From Streptomyces sp. GQFP (GTDB lineage Bacteria; Actinomycetota; Actinomycetes; Streptomycetales; Streptomycetaceae): a stretch of 64,000 bases of DNA. Both the position numbers and the translations under genes were made by a program. The DNA is taken from contig NZ_CP089312.1 in assembly GCF_021545335.1 (NCBI RefSeq), positions 5,766,001 to 5,830,000 on the forward strand, read 5' to 3'. Of the stretch, positions 16,946 to 25,014 are shown piece by piece; the first letter of the stretch is position 1; every line of letters starts with the position of its first letter. Below the pieces are notes generated by a model. That model was not told the DNA's origin and made no database searches. It saw nothing but the letters and a program-made list of their open reading frames with translations.

Positions 16946-18424
16946 GTGAGTGCTTCCCGGCGTAGTGGGACCACCGACGAGCTGGGACCGGACGAGCCCG
17001 AGAGGGACGGCCCGGACAGCCCGGTGGGTTCGGACGGCCCGGTGGGTTCCGACGGTGGTGGGTCCGACCTGCTCGCGGCCCTTCTCGACGGCATGGATGC
17101 CGCCCTGTGCGCCTTTGACGCCGACGGCGTCGTCACGCACTGGAACCGGGAGGCCGAGCGGATTCTCGGCTGGACCGCGGAGGAGGCCGTCGGGCGGCAC
17201 GGGTTCGCCGGATGGGCCGTGCGCAGCGCCGACGCCGAGGACATCGAGGGGCGGCTGCTGTCCGCGATGCACGCCCCTGGGCGTCAGGTGCATGAGTTCG
17301 CGCTGCTGACCAAAGACGGGGGGCGCGTGCTCGTGCGGACGCAGTCCGCCGCCGTGCGCGGGCCCGACGGCAAGCCCGCCGGGCTGTACTGCGCCTTCAG
17401 CGAGGTGCACGCGCAGATAGACCTTGAGCGGTCGATCGCGTTGAGTGAGGCCCTTCTCGAGGATGCCAGTTGGGGGGTCGTGCTCGTCGATGTCGACCTG
17501 CGGCCCGCCGTCGTCAACTCGCATGCCGCCCGCGCGCTCGGCATCGGGCGTACGGCCGTCCTTGGGCGGCCTCTCGGCGAGCTGCTCGCGCAGGGGGTCG
17601 AGGAGCTGGAGAGCGCGCTGACGCACGTCCTCGCCGAGGGCGCGCCGCCCGCGCCCGCCGAGATGTGGGTGACCGTCCGGACGCCCGAGGGCGAGAAGCG
17701 GCGCTGCTGGCGGAGCGGGTTCCTGCGGCTGGCCTCGCCGCTCACCGAAGAACCGGTTCCGCTCGGGGTGGGGTGGCTGTTCCAGGACATCACCGAGGCC
17801 AAGACGATCGAGCAGGAGGCGGCCCAGCTGCGGTTCCGTACCAACCAGCTGCACCGCGCCGCGCGGGCCGCCGCCGAGTGCGAGGACCCCGCCGAGGCCG
17901 CGACCGTCCACCTGGACTTCGCCCTCGCCGGCTTCGCCGACCACGCCCTCATCGACCGGATCGCCGTCATCGGAGGTATGGCGGGCGATGGCTCGGCAGG
18001 CGACAGCTCGGCGGGTGACGGCTCGGCGGGTGACGTCGAGGGTCCCGTACGACTGGTCCGTGCCGCCGCCACGCCCTCCGGGGCGCCCGGGCCCAGCGTC
18101 CTCGCCGGGCATGCCGGACTGCCGGTGCGCTACGGCGACGCGCACCCCGCCGTGCAGTGCGTGGAGCGGGCCGGATCGGTGCGGGCGAGCGCCGGGTCGT
18201 ACGGCGTCGAGCAGGCCCGCGCGTGGGCCGTACAGCGCCGCTGGCCGCCGGACACGGTCCACGCGCTGTGCGCGGTGCTGCGCAGCCGGGGACGCACCCT
18301 GGGCGTCGTGACGTTCCTGCGCGGCGGCGGACGGACCCAGTTCGAACGTACGGACGCCGTGTACGCGGAGGACGTGGCCGTACGGATAGCGGCTGCCCTG
18401 GACCTGGCCGGCCTCGGCAAGTAG
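16946..18424 (+). CDS. PAS/PAS/GAF-like sensory protein
   Basis: This protein of about 492 residues has two PAS domains (the first around LLDGMDAALCAFDADGVVTHWNREAERILGW, the second around ALLEDASWGVVLVDVDLRPAVVNSHAARALG). A GAF-like C-terminal part follows, with AVLRSRGRTLGVVTFLRGGGRTQFERTDAVYAEDVA. In many Streptomyces proteins this module precedes a PP2C phosphatase, but here the protein ends without one, so it may pass its signal through a partner. A GSAGDSSAGDGSAGD low-complexity insert interrupts the third domain. GTG 16946 has AGGGGG 5 bases upstream; GTG 16895 is an alternative. Confidence 0.8.
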   Translation: MSASRRSGTTDELGPDEPERDGPDSPVGSDGPVGSDGGGSDLLAALLDGMDAALCAFDADGVVTHWNREAERILGWTAEEAVGRHGFAGWAVRSADAEDIEGRLLSAMHAPGRQVHEFALLTKDGGRVLVRTQSAAVRGPDGKPAGLYCAFSEVHAQIDLERSIALSEALLEDASWGVVLVDVDLRPAVVNSHAARALGIGRTAVLGRPLGELLAQGVEELESALTHVLAEGAPPAPAEMWVTVRTPEGEKRRCWRSGFLRLASPLTEEPVPLGVGWLFQDITEAKTIEQEAAQLRFRTNQLHRAARAAAECEDPAEAATVHLDFALAGFADHALIDRIAVIGGMAGDGSAGDSSAGDGSAGDVEGPVRLVRAAATPSGAPGPSVLAGHAGLPVRYGDAHPAVQCVERAGSVRASAGSYGVEQARAWAVQRRWPPDTVHALCAVLRSRGRTLGVVTFLRGGGRTQFERTDAVYAEDVAVRIAAALDLAGLGK

Positions 18425-18540
18425 CTGACAGCAAGCCGACGGCAAGTAGCCGACAGTCGGTGACCGGCAGCGGGTGACCGGCAGCGGGTCAGCCGACGAC
18501 CGACCGCTGACCCGCCGACCCCGCCCACCCCGCGGAGCGC

Positions 18541-19308
18541 TCAGCGCTCGTAGAAGATCCGGTCGCCGTACTGCTTCAGGATGCGGGCGTTCCAGTCGTG
18601 GCCGCCGTCCACGTTGCCGGAGCGCAGCAGCGGGGGCTCGATGCCCCGGTCCGCCAGGATGCCCGCCGCCGTCGCCATGACCGACTGGAGCACCGCCGAC
18701 GTGACGACCGTCGAGGCAGGGGCGAAGGGCGCGGGGACGGACTCCAGGGTGAGTACGGCGTCGCCGGGGGCGATCTTCGAGTCCAGTACGACGTCGCAGT
18801 GGTCCTTGAGGAACGTGCCCGAGGCGTTGCGGGGCGTCGTCTCCGTCGCGTACGCCACCGAGGTCACGCCGATGACCCGCACGCCGAGGGAACGCGCGTG
18901 CAGCGCCATCTCCACCGGGAGGGTGTTGCGGCCCGAGAGGGAGATGATCACGAGTACGTCGCCCTCGCGCAGCGGTGAGGTGTCCAGGACGGTCGTGGCC
19001 AGGCCCTCGACGCGCTCCAGGGCGGAGCCCAGCGTGGCCGGCATGACGTCGACGCCGACGACGCCGGGTACGGCCAGCAGGTTCATCAGGGCGAGGCCGC
19101 CCGCGCGGTAGACGACGTCCTGCGCGGCGAGCGAGGAGTGCCCGGCGCCGAAGGCGAACAGGCGGCCCCCGGCGGCCACGGTGTCGGCGATGAGCGTGCC
19201 GGCGGCCGTCACGGCCTCCGCCTCCTCGTCGCGCACCCGCCGCAGCAGGCCGATCGCGGCGTCGAGGAACTGTCCGGCCAGTTGTCCGGCGGGCTTGCTG
19301 TCGCTCAT
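18541..19308 (-). CDS. SIS domain (phosphosugar-binding) protein
   Basis: This 255-residue protein has a sugar-isomerase (SIS) fold: GGRLFAFGAGHSSLAAQDVVYRAGG near the start and VLVIISLSGRNTLPVEMALHARSLGVRVIGVTS, the phosphosugar-binding SIS motif. The family is close to UPF0309/YfeU-like proteins, possibly MurNAc-6-phosphate etherase-related or sensory. The ATG at 19308 (MSDSKPAGQ) has GGAG nearby. It is divergent from dmdR1 with a 271-bp shared upstream region. Confidence 0.88.
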   Translation of the reverse strand: MSDSKPAGQLAGQFLDAAIGLLRRVRDEEAEAVTAAGTLIADTVAAGGRLFAFGAGHSSLAAQDVVYRAGGLALMNLLAVPGVVGVDVMPATLGSALERVEGLATTVLDTSPLREGDVLVIISLSGRNTLPVEMALHARSLGVRVIGVTSVAYATETTPRNASGTFLKDHCDVVLDSKIAPGDAVLTLESVPAPFAPASTVVTSAVLQSVMATAAGILADRGIEPPLLRSGNVDGGHDWNARILKQYGDRIFYER

Positions 19309-19423
19309 CGGGGAAACTCCTTGAGGAGACGGGGGATCGGCGTATTGGTCCGTACCGCCGATCACGGTGAGGTCTGGACCACTTCCCTGTCAATCACCGC
19401 TACCACGGTCCTCCCCGTACCCT

Positions 19424-19479
19424 CGGTGAAACGCACTGTCTACCCGGCCACGGGTATCCGTAACCGTGTGGTTTCACCG
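19424..19479. promoter_or_regulatory. Inverted repeat in the SIS/dmdR1 divergent region
   Basis: CGGTGAAAC (19424-19432) and GTTTCACCG (19471-19479) are perfect 9-bp arms 38 bp apart, between the divergent SIS and dmdR1 genes. They may be paired half-sites for a regulator or a hairpin in the dmdR1 5' region. No classical iron box was seen here. Confidence 0.45.
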
Positions 19480-19579
19480 CGACGGCACGGTTGTCAGTGG
19501 TATGCGTCAGAATTGAAGCCAGGGCCAGCGCACGCGCCGGAGCCGTCGAGCCTCCGGCACATCTCATCAAGGGGCACGA

Positions 19580-20272
19580 ATGTCCGGACTGATCGATACG
19601 ACGGAGATGTATCTCCGCACCATCCTCGAGCTGGAGGAGGAAGGTGTGGTCCCCATGCGCGCCCGGATCGCCGAGCGGCTGGACCAGAGCGGCCCGACGG
19701 TCAGCCAGACCGTGGCCCGGATGGAGCGCGACGGTCTGGTCGCGGTCGCCAGCGACCGGCATCTGGAGCTGACCGACGAGGGCCGCCGCCTCGCCACCCG
19801 TGTCATGCGCAAGCACCGCCTCGCGGAGTGCCTGCTCGTCGATGTGATCGGCCTGGAGTGGGAGCAGGTCCACGCGGAGGCGTGTCGCTGGGAGCACGTG
19901 ATGAGCGAGGCCGTGGAGCGCCGCGTGCTCGAACTGCTGCGCCACCCCACGGAGTCGCCGTACGGCAACCCGATCCCGGGCCTGGAGGAGCTGGGCGAGA
20001 AGGACGGCGCGGACCCCTTCCTGGACGAGGGCATGGTCTCGCTGGCCGACCTCGACCCGGGTGTCGACGGCAAGACGGTCGTCGTACGCCGGATCGGCGA
20101 GCCCATCCAGACGGACGCGCAGCTGATGTACACGCTGCGCCGGGCGGGTGTGCAGCCCGGTTCGGTGGTGAGCGTGACGGAGGCGGCCGGTGGGGTGCTG
20201 GTCGGCAGCGGCGGCGAGGCGGCCGAGCTGGAGGCGGAGGTGGCCTCGCACGTGTTCGTGGCGAAGCGCTGA
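19580..20272 (+). CDS. dmdR1: Iron-dependent DtxR-family repressor DmdR1
   Basis: This 230-residue DtxR/IdeR-family regulator uses Fe(II) to repress siderophore and iron-uptake genes. All DtxR metal ligands are at the classical positions: M10, C102, E105 and H106 (primary site), and H79, E83 and H98 (ancillary site). The helix-turn-helix is ARIAERLDQSGPTVSQTVARMERDGLV, followed by the dimerisation domain and a C-terminal SH3-like domain (GSVVSVTEAAGGVLVGSGG). In S. coelicolor the ortholog, which I recall as SCO4394, overlaps an antisense gene called adm; a long antisense ORF is also present here. Confidence 0.93.
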   Translation: MSGLIDTTEMYLRTILELEEEGVVPMRARIAERLDQSGPTVSQTVARMERDGLVAVASDRHLELTDEGRRLATRVMRKHRLAECLLVDVIGLEWEQVHAEACRWEHVMSEAVERRVLELLRHPTESPYGNPIPGLEELGEKDGADPFLDEGMVSLADLDPGVDGKTVVVRRIGEPIQTDAQLMYTLRRAGVQPGSVVSVTEAAGGVLVGSGGEAAELEAEVASHVFVAKR

Positions 20273-20803
20273 TCCGGGCGCCGTCGTTCCTGCGAGCAAC
20301 TTTCGCGATCGACTTCTGTGATCGAAACTGCTGTGGCCGAGGGGGAACTTGCCGCGTCCCGGGGTCCGTGCCGCTCCGGGGCGTCAATCCAAGATTCAGT
20401 GTGCGGAATCGCAGCGCTCGGACGCTTCGCGTGCCACGCTGTCGCGAGAGGCATATGACTTGAGGGCTCTTGGCCGGGCGCGGCAGCGGTGCCGCCCGGC
20501 CGGGGAGGGGGAGCGTGAGGATGTGCCGCGGACGTGAAGAGGGCCCCGGCGCCAAGTGGCGCCGGGGCCTGTCCTCCCCTGTGCTGACCCGGAGCCCCGA
20601 GCTCCCAGGGTCATCCCCTACGGACCGCTTTCCCCGAGCGGTCCGCCTCCCGCAGAAGATCTCCCCGCGGCCACGCGGATCATTCCTGGAGCGTGGTCAC
20701 TCGAACGAGGGGTGTTGCGGCCGGAGACCGCATTTTCGAATAGTCATTCGATAATCTGTGGCGGTAGAGGAACCAGGCAGAGGAAACTTCGATAGCTAGG
20801 GGG
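20273..20803. other. 531-bp non-coding region with several hairpins
   Basis: No convincing gene lies between dmdR1 and the hydrolase. The region holds an imperfect GC hairpin around 20470-20500 (GGCCGGGCG...CGCCCGGCC), a 13-bp perfect stem at 20542-20569, a 9-bp stem CGGACCGCT/AGCGGTCCG (20621-20645), and an AT-rich palindrome TCGAAT-AGTC-ATTCGA (20736-20751) overlapping a GATAAT -10-like box (20750-20755). The last may be the hydrolase promoter/operator. The stems could be terminators or a small RNA. Confidence 0.55.
20541..20570. terminator. Strong GC hairpin, probable terminator
   Basis: GGCCCCGGCGCCA and TGGCGCCGGGGCC form a perfect 13-bp stem with a 2-base loop, downstream of dmdR1. No T-run follows, as is usual in Streptomyces terminators. 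It could also be part of a structured RNA. Confidence 0.55.
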
Positions 20804-21724
20804 GTGCCAGGAACTGTGGCGCGGCGTATCGACGTGACCGGAGCAGGTGGCGTGCGTCTTGCCGCCTGGGAGTTCGCCGACCCTCCCAAGACCGGAGATG
20901 CCGGAGATACGGGAGAGGCCGGAGGGGGCCAGGCCCGGGTGGGAGAGCCCGAGCGAGCCCCCGGTGTGCTGTTACTGCACGGGCTCATGGGCCGTGCCTC
21001 GCACTGGGCGTCCGCCGCCCGCTGGCTGGGTGAGCGGCATCGGGCCGTCGCGCTGGACCAGCGCGGCCACGGCCAGAGTGACCATCCGCCCGGTGACATC
21101 TACACCCGTGATGCGTACGTCGAGGACGCGGAGGCGGCGATCGAGCAGCTCGGCCTCGGCCCGGTCGTCCTCATCGGGCACGCCATGGGCGCCCTGACGG
21201 CTTGGCAGCTCGCGGCGAAACGTCCCGACCTGGTGCGGGCCCTGGTCGTCTGCGACATGCGGGCCTCGGCGCTCGGCGGGGCCTCTCAGCGGGAGTGGGA
21301 GAACTGGTTCAAGGCCTGGCCGGTGCCGTTCGCCACCCTCGCCGACGTACGCAAGTGGTTCGGCGAGGACGATCCCTGGGTGGAGCGGCCGACTCCGTCG
21401 CGTGGGGAGTTCTACGCCGAGGTGATGCAGGAGTCCGCCGACGGCTGGCGTCCTGTTTTCGAGCCGGAGCAGATGCTCAAGTCCCGGGAGACGTGGGTGT
21501 TCGACGCGCACTGGGAGGAGTTGACGCAGGTTCAGTGCCCGGCGCTTGTGGTGCGGGGGCTGGATGGGGAGTTGGGGCGGGCGGAGGCGCAGGAGATGGT
21601 TCGGGTGCTGCCTCGGGGGGAGTATGCGGAGGTGGCTGATGCGGGGCATATCGTGCACTACGACCAGCCGGATGCGTGGCGCGCGGCGATCGAGCCGTTC
21701 TTGGACGGCGTGCTGGCGCGCTAG
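20804..21724 (+). CDS. Alpha/beta-hydrolase fold protein lacking the serine nucleophile
   Basis: This 306-residue protein has the alpha/beta-hydrolase landmarks LLLHGLMGRASHW (oxyanion region), ALDQRGHGQSDHPPG, a nucleophile-elbow position, an acid candidate in VVRGLDGELGRAEA, and the histidine in VADAGHIVHYDQPD. At the elbow the text is LIGHAMGALTAW, so the expected serine of G-x-S-x-G is alanine. It is therefore probably not a classical hydrolase; it may be a binding protein, use another mechanism, or reflect a point change. The GTG at 20804 is used; the GTG at 20816 is also possible. Confidence 0.85.
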   Translation: MPGTVARRIDVTGAGGVRLAAWEFADPPKTGDAGDTGEAGGGQARVGEPERAPGVLLLHGLMGRASHWASAARWLGERHRAVALDQRGHGQSDHPPGDIYTRDAYVEDAEAAIEQLGLGPVVLIGHAMGALTAWQLAAKRPDLVRALVVCDMRASALGGASQREWENWFKAWPVPFATLADVRKWFGEDDPWVERPTPSRGEFYAEVMQESADGWRPVFEPEQMLKSRETWVFDAHWEELTQVQCPALVVRGLDGELGRAEAQEMVRVLPRGEYAEVADAGHIVHYDQPDAWRAAIEPFLDGVLAR

Positions 21725-21761
21725 CGCTCCGCTTGGCGGGCGGTTCTTTGTCCGCGGGCCG

Positions 21762-21794
21762 GTGGGGGCCGGTCGCGCAGTTCCCCGCGCCCCT
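21762..21794 (-). repeat. Dispersed intergenic element, copy C
   Basis: Read on the minus strand this is AGGGGCGCGGGGAACTGCG followed by CGACCGGCCCCCAC. It is nearly identical to copy B at 25828-25860 (one visible mismatch). It lies about 40 bp after the hydrolase stop. Confidence 0.7.
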
Positions 21795-21823
21795 TGTGGG
21801 GGCGCTTCGCGCCACCCACAAAC

Positions 21824-22014
21824 GGGCTCAGCCGTCCCCGCCCGTCGGGACGGGCTCAGCCGTCCCCGCCCGTCGGGACGGGCTCAGCCGTCCCCGCCCG
21901 TCGGGACGGGCTCAGCCGTCCCCGCCCGTCGGGACGGGCTCAGCCGTCCCCGCCCGTCGGGACGGGCTCAGCCGTCTCCGCCCGTCGGGACGGGCTCAGC
22001 CGTCCCCGCCCGTC
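21824..22014. repeat. 28-bp tandem repeat array (about 6.8 copies)
   Basis: A 28-bp unit beginning GGGCTCAGCCGTCCCCGCCC and ending GTCGGGAC is repeated head to tail six full times, plus one partial copy. Only one internal substitution is visible (GTCTCC in copy 6). Each junction contains the palindrome CCCGTCGGGACGGG. The last unit supplies the stop codon of the minus-strand remnant at 21996, so the array probably arose by duplicating that 3' end. Copies have no spacers, so it is not a CRISPR. Confidence 0.95.
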
Positions 22015-22477
22015 ACTGTCAGGAACGCCACCGCCCCCGTTGCCACCAGGGCCATCGCCAGCACGCACCAGCGGCGGGCCTCCTGGAAGGCTGATCGACC
22101 AGCAGTACGCGCTCCCGCTCCAGCCACGCGGAGACGGCGGCCATGAACTCCGTCGCCGACCCGTCGGCCGTCTCCAGGAGATGCAGGCAGGCGAGCACTG
22201 CCTCCTCGTACTGGTGGTGGTCCTGTTCCTGGGGCGCCGTGAACCAGACGGTCCGCTCGAAGGCGTGCGCGTGCGTCGCGACCAACTCCCGTGCGCACGC
22301 GGTCTTTCCGGCCCCGGGCAAGTGGAAGGCCTCGTACAGGGGGCCGGTCGGGTCCAGGCGGACCTCGTGCCGGGCGAGGATCTCGTCGTCCGGCGCCACC
22401 AGCGCCCACCGCCAGTGGTCCGGCCCGGCGAAGTCTTCGACGAGCAGCGTCAGTTCGGCGACGGACCCGTCCGGCAT
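21996..22477 (-). pseudogene. Remnant of a CHAT/NTPase-type protein
   Basis: The frame from 22477 starts MPDGSVAELTLLVEDFAGPDHWRW, like the N-terminus of large Streptomyces TPR/CHAT NTPases. It then jumps directly to a P-loop, LPGAGKTACARELVATHAHAFERTVWF, and to FMAAVSAWLERERVLLVD, so a large central part is missing. Near 22090 the frame breaks, and another frame ends with a membrane-helix-like RWCVLAMALVATGAVAFLTV before the stop at 21996. I read this as a gene reduced by deletion and frameshift. It lies directly downstream of the TPR gene, likely its former partner. Confidence 0.6.
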
Positions 22478-22482
22478 CGCGG

Positions 22483-23295
22483 TCAGACCTCGAACTGTCT
22501 GCGCATGCCCTTGATGACGGTGAGCGTCTGTTCCACGCCCGGGCGTGCGGGGTGGCGCTCCGGAAGCTCCCGCAGTCCGCGCGTGTACATGTCCTCCGCC
22601 GCGGCCATGTGTTCCGGGTGACCGGTCTGGACGAGCCCGAGGAGCGCGCCGCCGAGATCGACGAGGCGGAACGGATGCATCGGATGGTCGTCCGGGGTGT
22701 CGCGCAGTGCGGCGCGGGCGTGTCCGGCGGCCTCGTTCAGGATGGCGCCGTCGTTGAGGACGCGCCCTTTGCGGAGGAGGGCGTTGGCGAGGTTGGACTC
22801 CTGCGCGACCCGCTCCTCGTTCTGCCCGGCGGCGCGCACCGGCATGATGTCCAGGCAGCCGCGGTACAGGGCGATCGCCTCGTCGATGGACTCCTCGTCC
22901 TTCGTCCTGTCGTAGGCCTCCTGGAGCGCGGTGGCCAGGGAGGACCTGTGCCGGGAGAGTTCCGGGTCGCCGGGCGGGGACTTGTCGACGGCCTGACGGC
23001 CGTAGTCGATGGCCTTGATCAGATCGGGGGCGTCACGGTCGCGTTCCCAGCTCAGCCGGTGCAGCATGCACAGTGAGGAGAGGGCGGCGGCGTGGCGGAA
23101 GTCGGCGACCGGGTAGACCTCCACGGCCAGTTCGGCGGCCTGCATCGAGCCGCGCAGCAGCTTCGGGTCGCCGGTACGGCCGTACGCCAGTCGCAGGTCG
23201 TCGGAGACACCGAGAGGTTCGAGGTGCTCGGACTCCGCCGCGTCCCCGGCCTTGTCGTTGCCCCTGGACTTGGATCTGCCGAACCATTTGGTCAT
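22483..23295 (-). CDS. Tetratricopeptide-repeat protein
   Basis: This 270-residue soluble protein is built of helical TPR-like units, for example LIKAIDYGRQAVDKSPPGDPELSRHRSSLATALQEAYDRTKDEESIDEAIALYRGCL and ILNEAAGHARAALRDTPDDHP. It has a charged N-terminus MTKWFGRSKSRGNDKAGDAAE. Such proteins usually precede a CHAT- or NTPase-containing partner, and here the downstream partner is a broken remnant 5 bp away. The role is unknown; a protein-interaction scaffold is likely. Confidence 0.8.
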   Translation of the reverse strand: MTKWFGRSKSRGNDKAGDAAESEHLEPLGVSDDLRLAYGRTGDPKLLRGSMQAAELAVEVYPVADFRHAAALSSLCMLHRLSWERDRDAPDLIKAIDYGRQAVDKSPPGDPELSRHRSSLATALQEAYDRTKDEESIDEAIALYRGCLDIMPVRAAGQNEERVAQESNLANALLRKGRVLNDGAILNEAAGHARAALRDTPDDHPMHPFRLVDLGGALLGLVQTGHPEHMAAAEDMYTRGLRELPERHPARPGVEQTLTVIKGMRRQFEV

Positions 23296-23379
23296 GCGCA
23301 GGCTCCCCCCTTACTCGCTTCCGTTCACTCCCTCCCTCCCCGCGATCGGCGGCCCAAACCCCCTATGCCGTAGGCAAGT

Positions 23380-25014
23380 TCAGCCTCTGCTGACCGCCGC
23401 CAGGATCTCCGGCAGCCGTCCCGCCGTGCGTGGGGCGGCGAGGCGCAGGCCGAGGAGGGTGAGCAGGGCGCCGTAGCCGACGCCGACCGGGAGGAGTAGC
23501 CAGGTCCAGCGGTCGCCGCCGGAGTCGACGTTCAGCCAGATGGTGAGGGCGATGACGGGGGCGCACAGCAGGGCGGCCCCGACCATGCCGCCGAAGATGG
23601 AGACCGTGGCGAGCCCGGACTGCCCGGGGGCGACGTTCTTGTACCCCTCCTGCGGGATGGAGTACGGGAACCGGGCCGACGACCAGGCCCCGGCCGCCAG
23701 CATCGCCCCGAGCAGGGCGAGGGACAGCCCGAGCGCCTCCGGCAGCGTCGCCCAGTCGTCGAGCAGCGCGGTGGTGAGGACGACCACGAGGGTGGCGTAC
23801 GGCAGGCTGATCAGCAGCAACGCCAGTGCCCGGCCGCGCAGTTCGACGTACGCGTCCCGGGTGGACGAGATGGTCATCGCGACCATCCAGAAGGCGGAGG
23901 TGTCCTGGCCGAACTGGTTGTACATCTGGATGCCGAGCATCCCGGCCGCGAAGCACGCGAAGTAGATCGACCCGGTGCCCTGCAAGGCGTTGAACACCGG
24001 CACGATCAGCCCGATCGCCAGCGAAGTCACCCACGCGGCCTTGGTCTTGGGGTCGCGCCACGCGTACCGCAGACTCCGCTCCATGACGGTCCCGGTACGC
24101 CCGCCCGGCAGCAGCCGCCCCAGCCCGCCGGAACCCCGCTCCCGCGCACCGGACGGCTCGGCGGCCTGCAGAGTGGACCCGTCGGGGGAGGTCATCAGCC
24201 GGGTGAGGGTTCGCGACCAGGCCCCTAGCAGCGCCACCAACGCACCAACACTGAGCGCGAGTTGGGCGACCGCGATCCCGTACGACCCTTCGCTCGCCGA
24301 GTCCACCGCCCCGATCGCCGAAGCGGGTGGCACCCACGCCAACACCTCGGCGGCCGGGTCGAGTTGCCCGAACCCGGCCGAATTGAGCTGCTGTGCACCG
24401 AAGTTGACGACCTGCGCCCCGATCGCGATGACCAGCCCGCTGAGTACGGCGAGATCGCGGCCCTTGCGGCTGCTGAGCAGCCGGATGTTGGCGGCGGCGA
24501 CGGCCCGCGCGAGCGCCACGCAGACGAGCAGCGCGAGCGGGACGGCGACGAGCGACACGACGTACGCAGCCCCGCCGCGTGCCACGGCGATCGCCGAGCC
24601 GACGAGCAGTGACAGCGTGAACAGCGGCCCTATCCCGACGAGCGAGGCGGCGAGCAGGGCTCGGACCAGCGGCTGGGGGCGCAGCGGCAGCATCACCAGC
24701 CGGGTCGGGTCGAGGGTCTCGTCGCCGCTGGGGAAGAACAGCGGCATGACGGCCCAGCCGAGCGCCATCACCGAGAGCAGGAGGACGGTGACGGACGCGG
24801 CGTACGCGTTGCCGCGCAGGGCGATCAGCCCGAGGAACTGGAGCGCGGCGAGCAGCAGCACGACGACGACGGAGGAGATGTACGCGGCCCGCCGCCCGGT
24901 CGACTGCCGCAGCCCGTTGCGCAGCAGCGACAGCTTGAGCCGTACGACGACAGGTGTGAGGGACTCCGCCGTACTCCCCGCCGTACTCCCCGCGGTACTC
25001 CCCGCCGTACTCAC
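23380..25014 (-). CDS. ABC exporter permease (multi-span membrane protein)
   Basis: This 544-residue membrane protein has about twelve hydrophobic segments (for example AYISSVVVVLLLAALQFLGLI and VTVLLLSVMALGWAVMPLFF) in two halves. It is of the type paired with a single ABC ATPase for export or unknown substrates. The GTG at 25014 overlaps the ATPase stop (GTGA), showing coupling. The first residues are a 4-fold STAG repeat encoded by a 12-bp tandem repeat. A much longer upstream frame exists but lies inside the ATPase gene and is not coding. Confidence 0.88.
   Translation of the reverse strand: MSTAGSTAGSTAGSTAESLTPVVVRLKLSLLRNGLRQSTGRRAAYISSVVVVLLLAALQFLGLIALRGNAYAASVTVLLLSVMALGWAVMPLFFPSGDETLDPTRLVMLPLRPQPLVRALLAASLVGIGPLFTLSLLVGSAIAVARGGAAYVVSLVAVPLALLVCVALARAVAAANIRLLSSRKGRDLAVLSGLVIAIGAQVVNFGAQQLNSAGFGQLDPAAEVLAWVPPASAIGAVDSASEGSYGIAVAQLALSVGALVALLGAWSRTLTRLMTSPDGSTLQAAEPSGARERGSGGLGRLLPGGRTGTVMERSLRYAWRDPKTKAAWVTSLAIGLIVPVFNALQGTGSIYFACFAAGMLGIQMYNQFGQDTSAFWMVAMTISSTRDAYVELRGRALALLLISLPYATLVVVLTTALLDDWATLPEALGLSLALLGAMLAAGAWSSARFPYSIPQEGYKNVAPGQSGLATVSIFGGMVGAALLCAPVIALTIWLNVDSGGDRWTWLLLPVGVGYGALLTLLGLRLAAPRTAGRLPEILAAVSRG

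Larger units (their letters stand above)
19400..20299 (-). other. Long antisense ORF over dmdR1 (adm-like)
   Basis: A 299-codon ORF runs antiparallel to the whole of dmdR1. In S. coelicolor an antisense gene (adm) overlapping dmdR1 has been reported to be expressed and to affect siderophore and antibiotic production. In GC-rich DNA long antisense ORFs arise by chance, and this translation (His/Arg/Leu/Gln-rich) looks like a codon shadow, so only the published precedent makes it worth keeping. Which start would be used is unknown. Confidence 0.3.

Noticed and set aside
20541..20570. A tRNA or known riboswitch in the hairpin-rich gap after dmdR1
   Set aside because: No cloverleaf, CCA-type end or recognised aptamer core is present.
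21824..22014. The tandem array as a CRISPR
   Set aside because: Units are contiguous with no spacers, and no cas gene is near.
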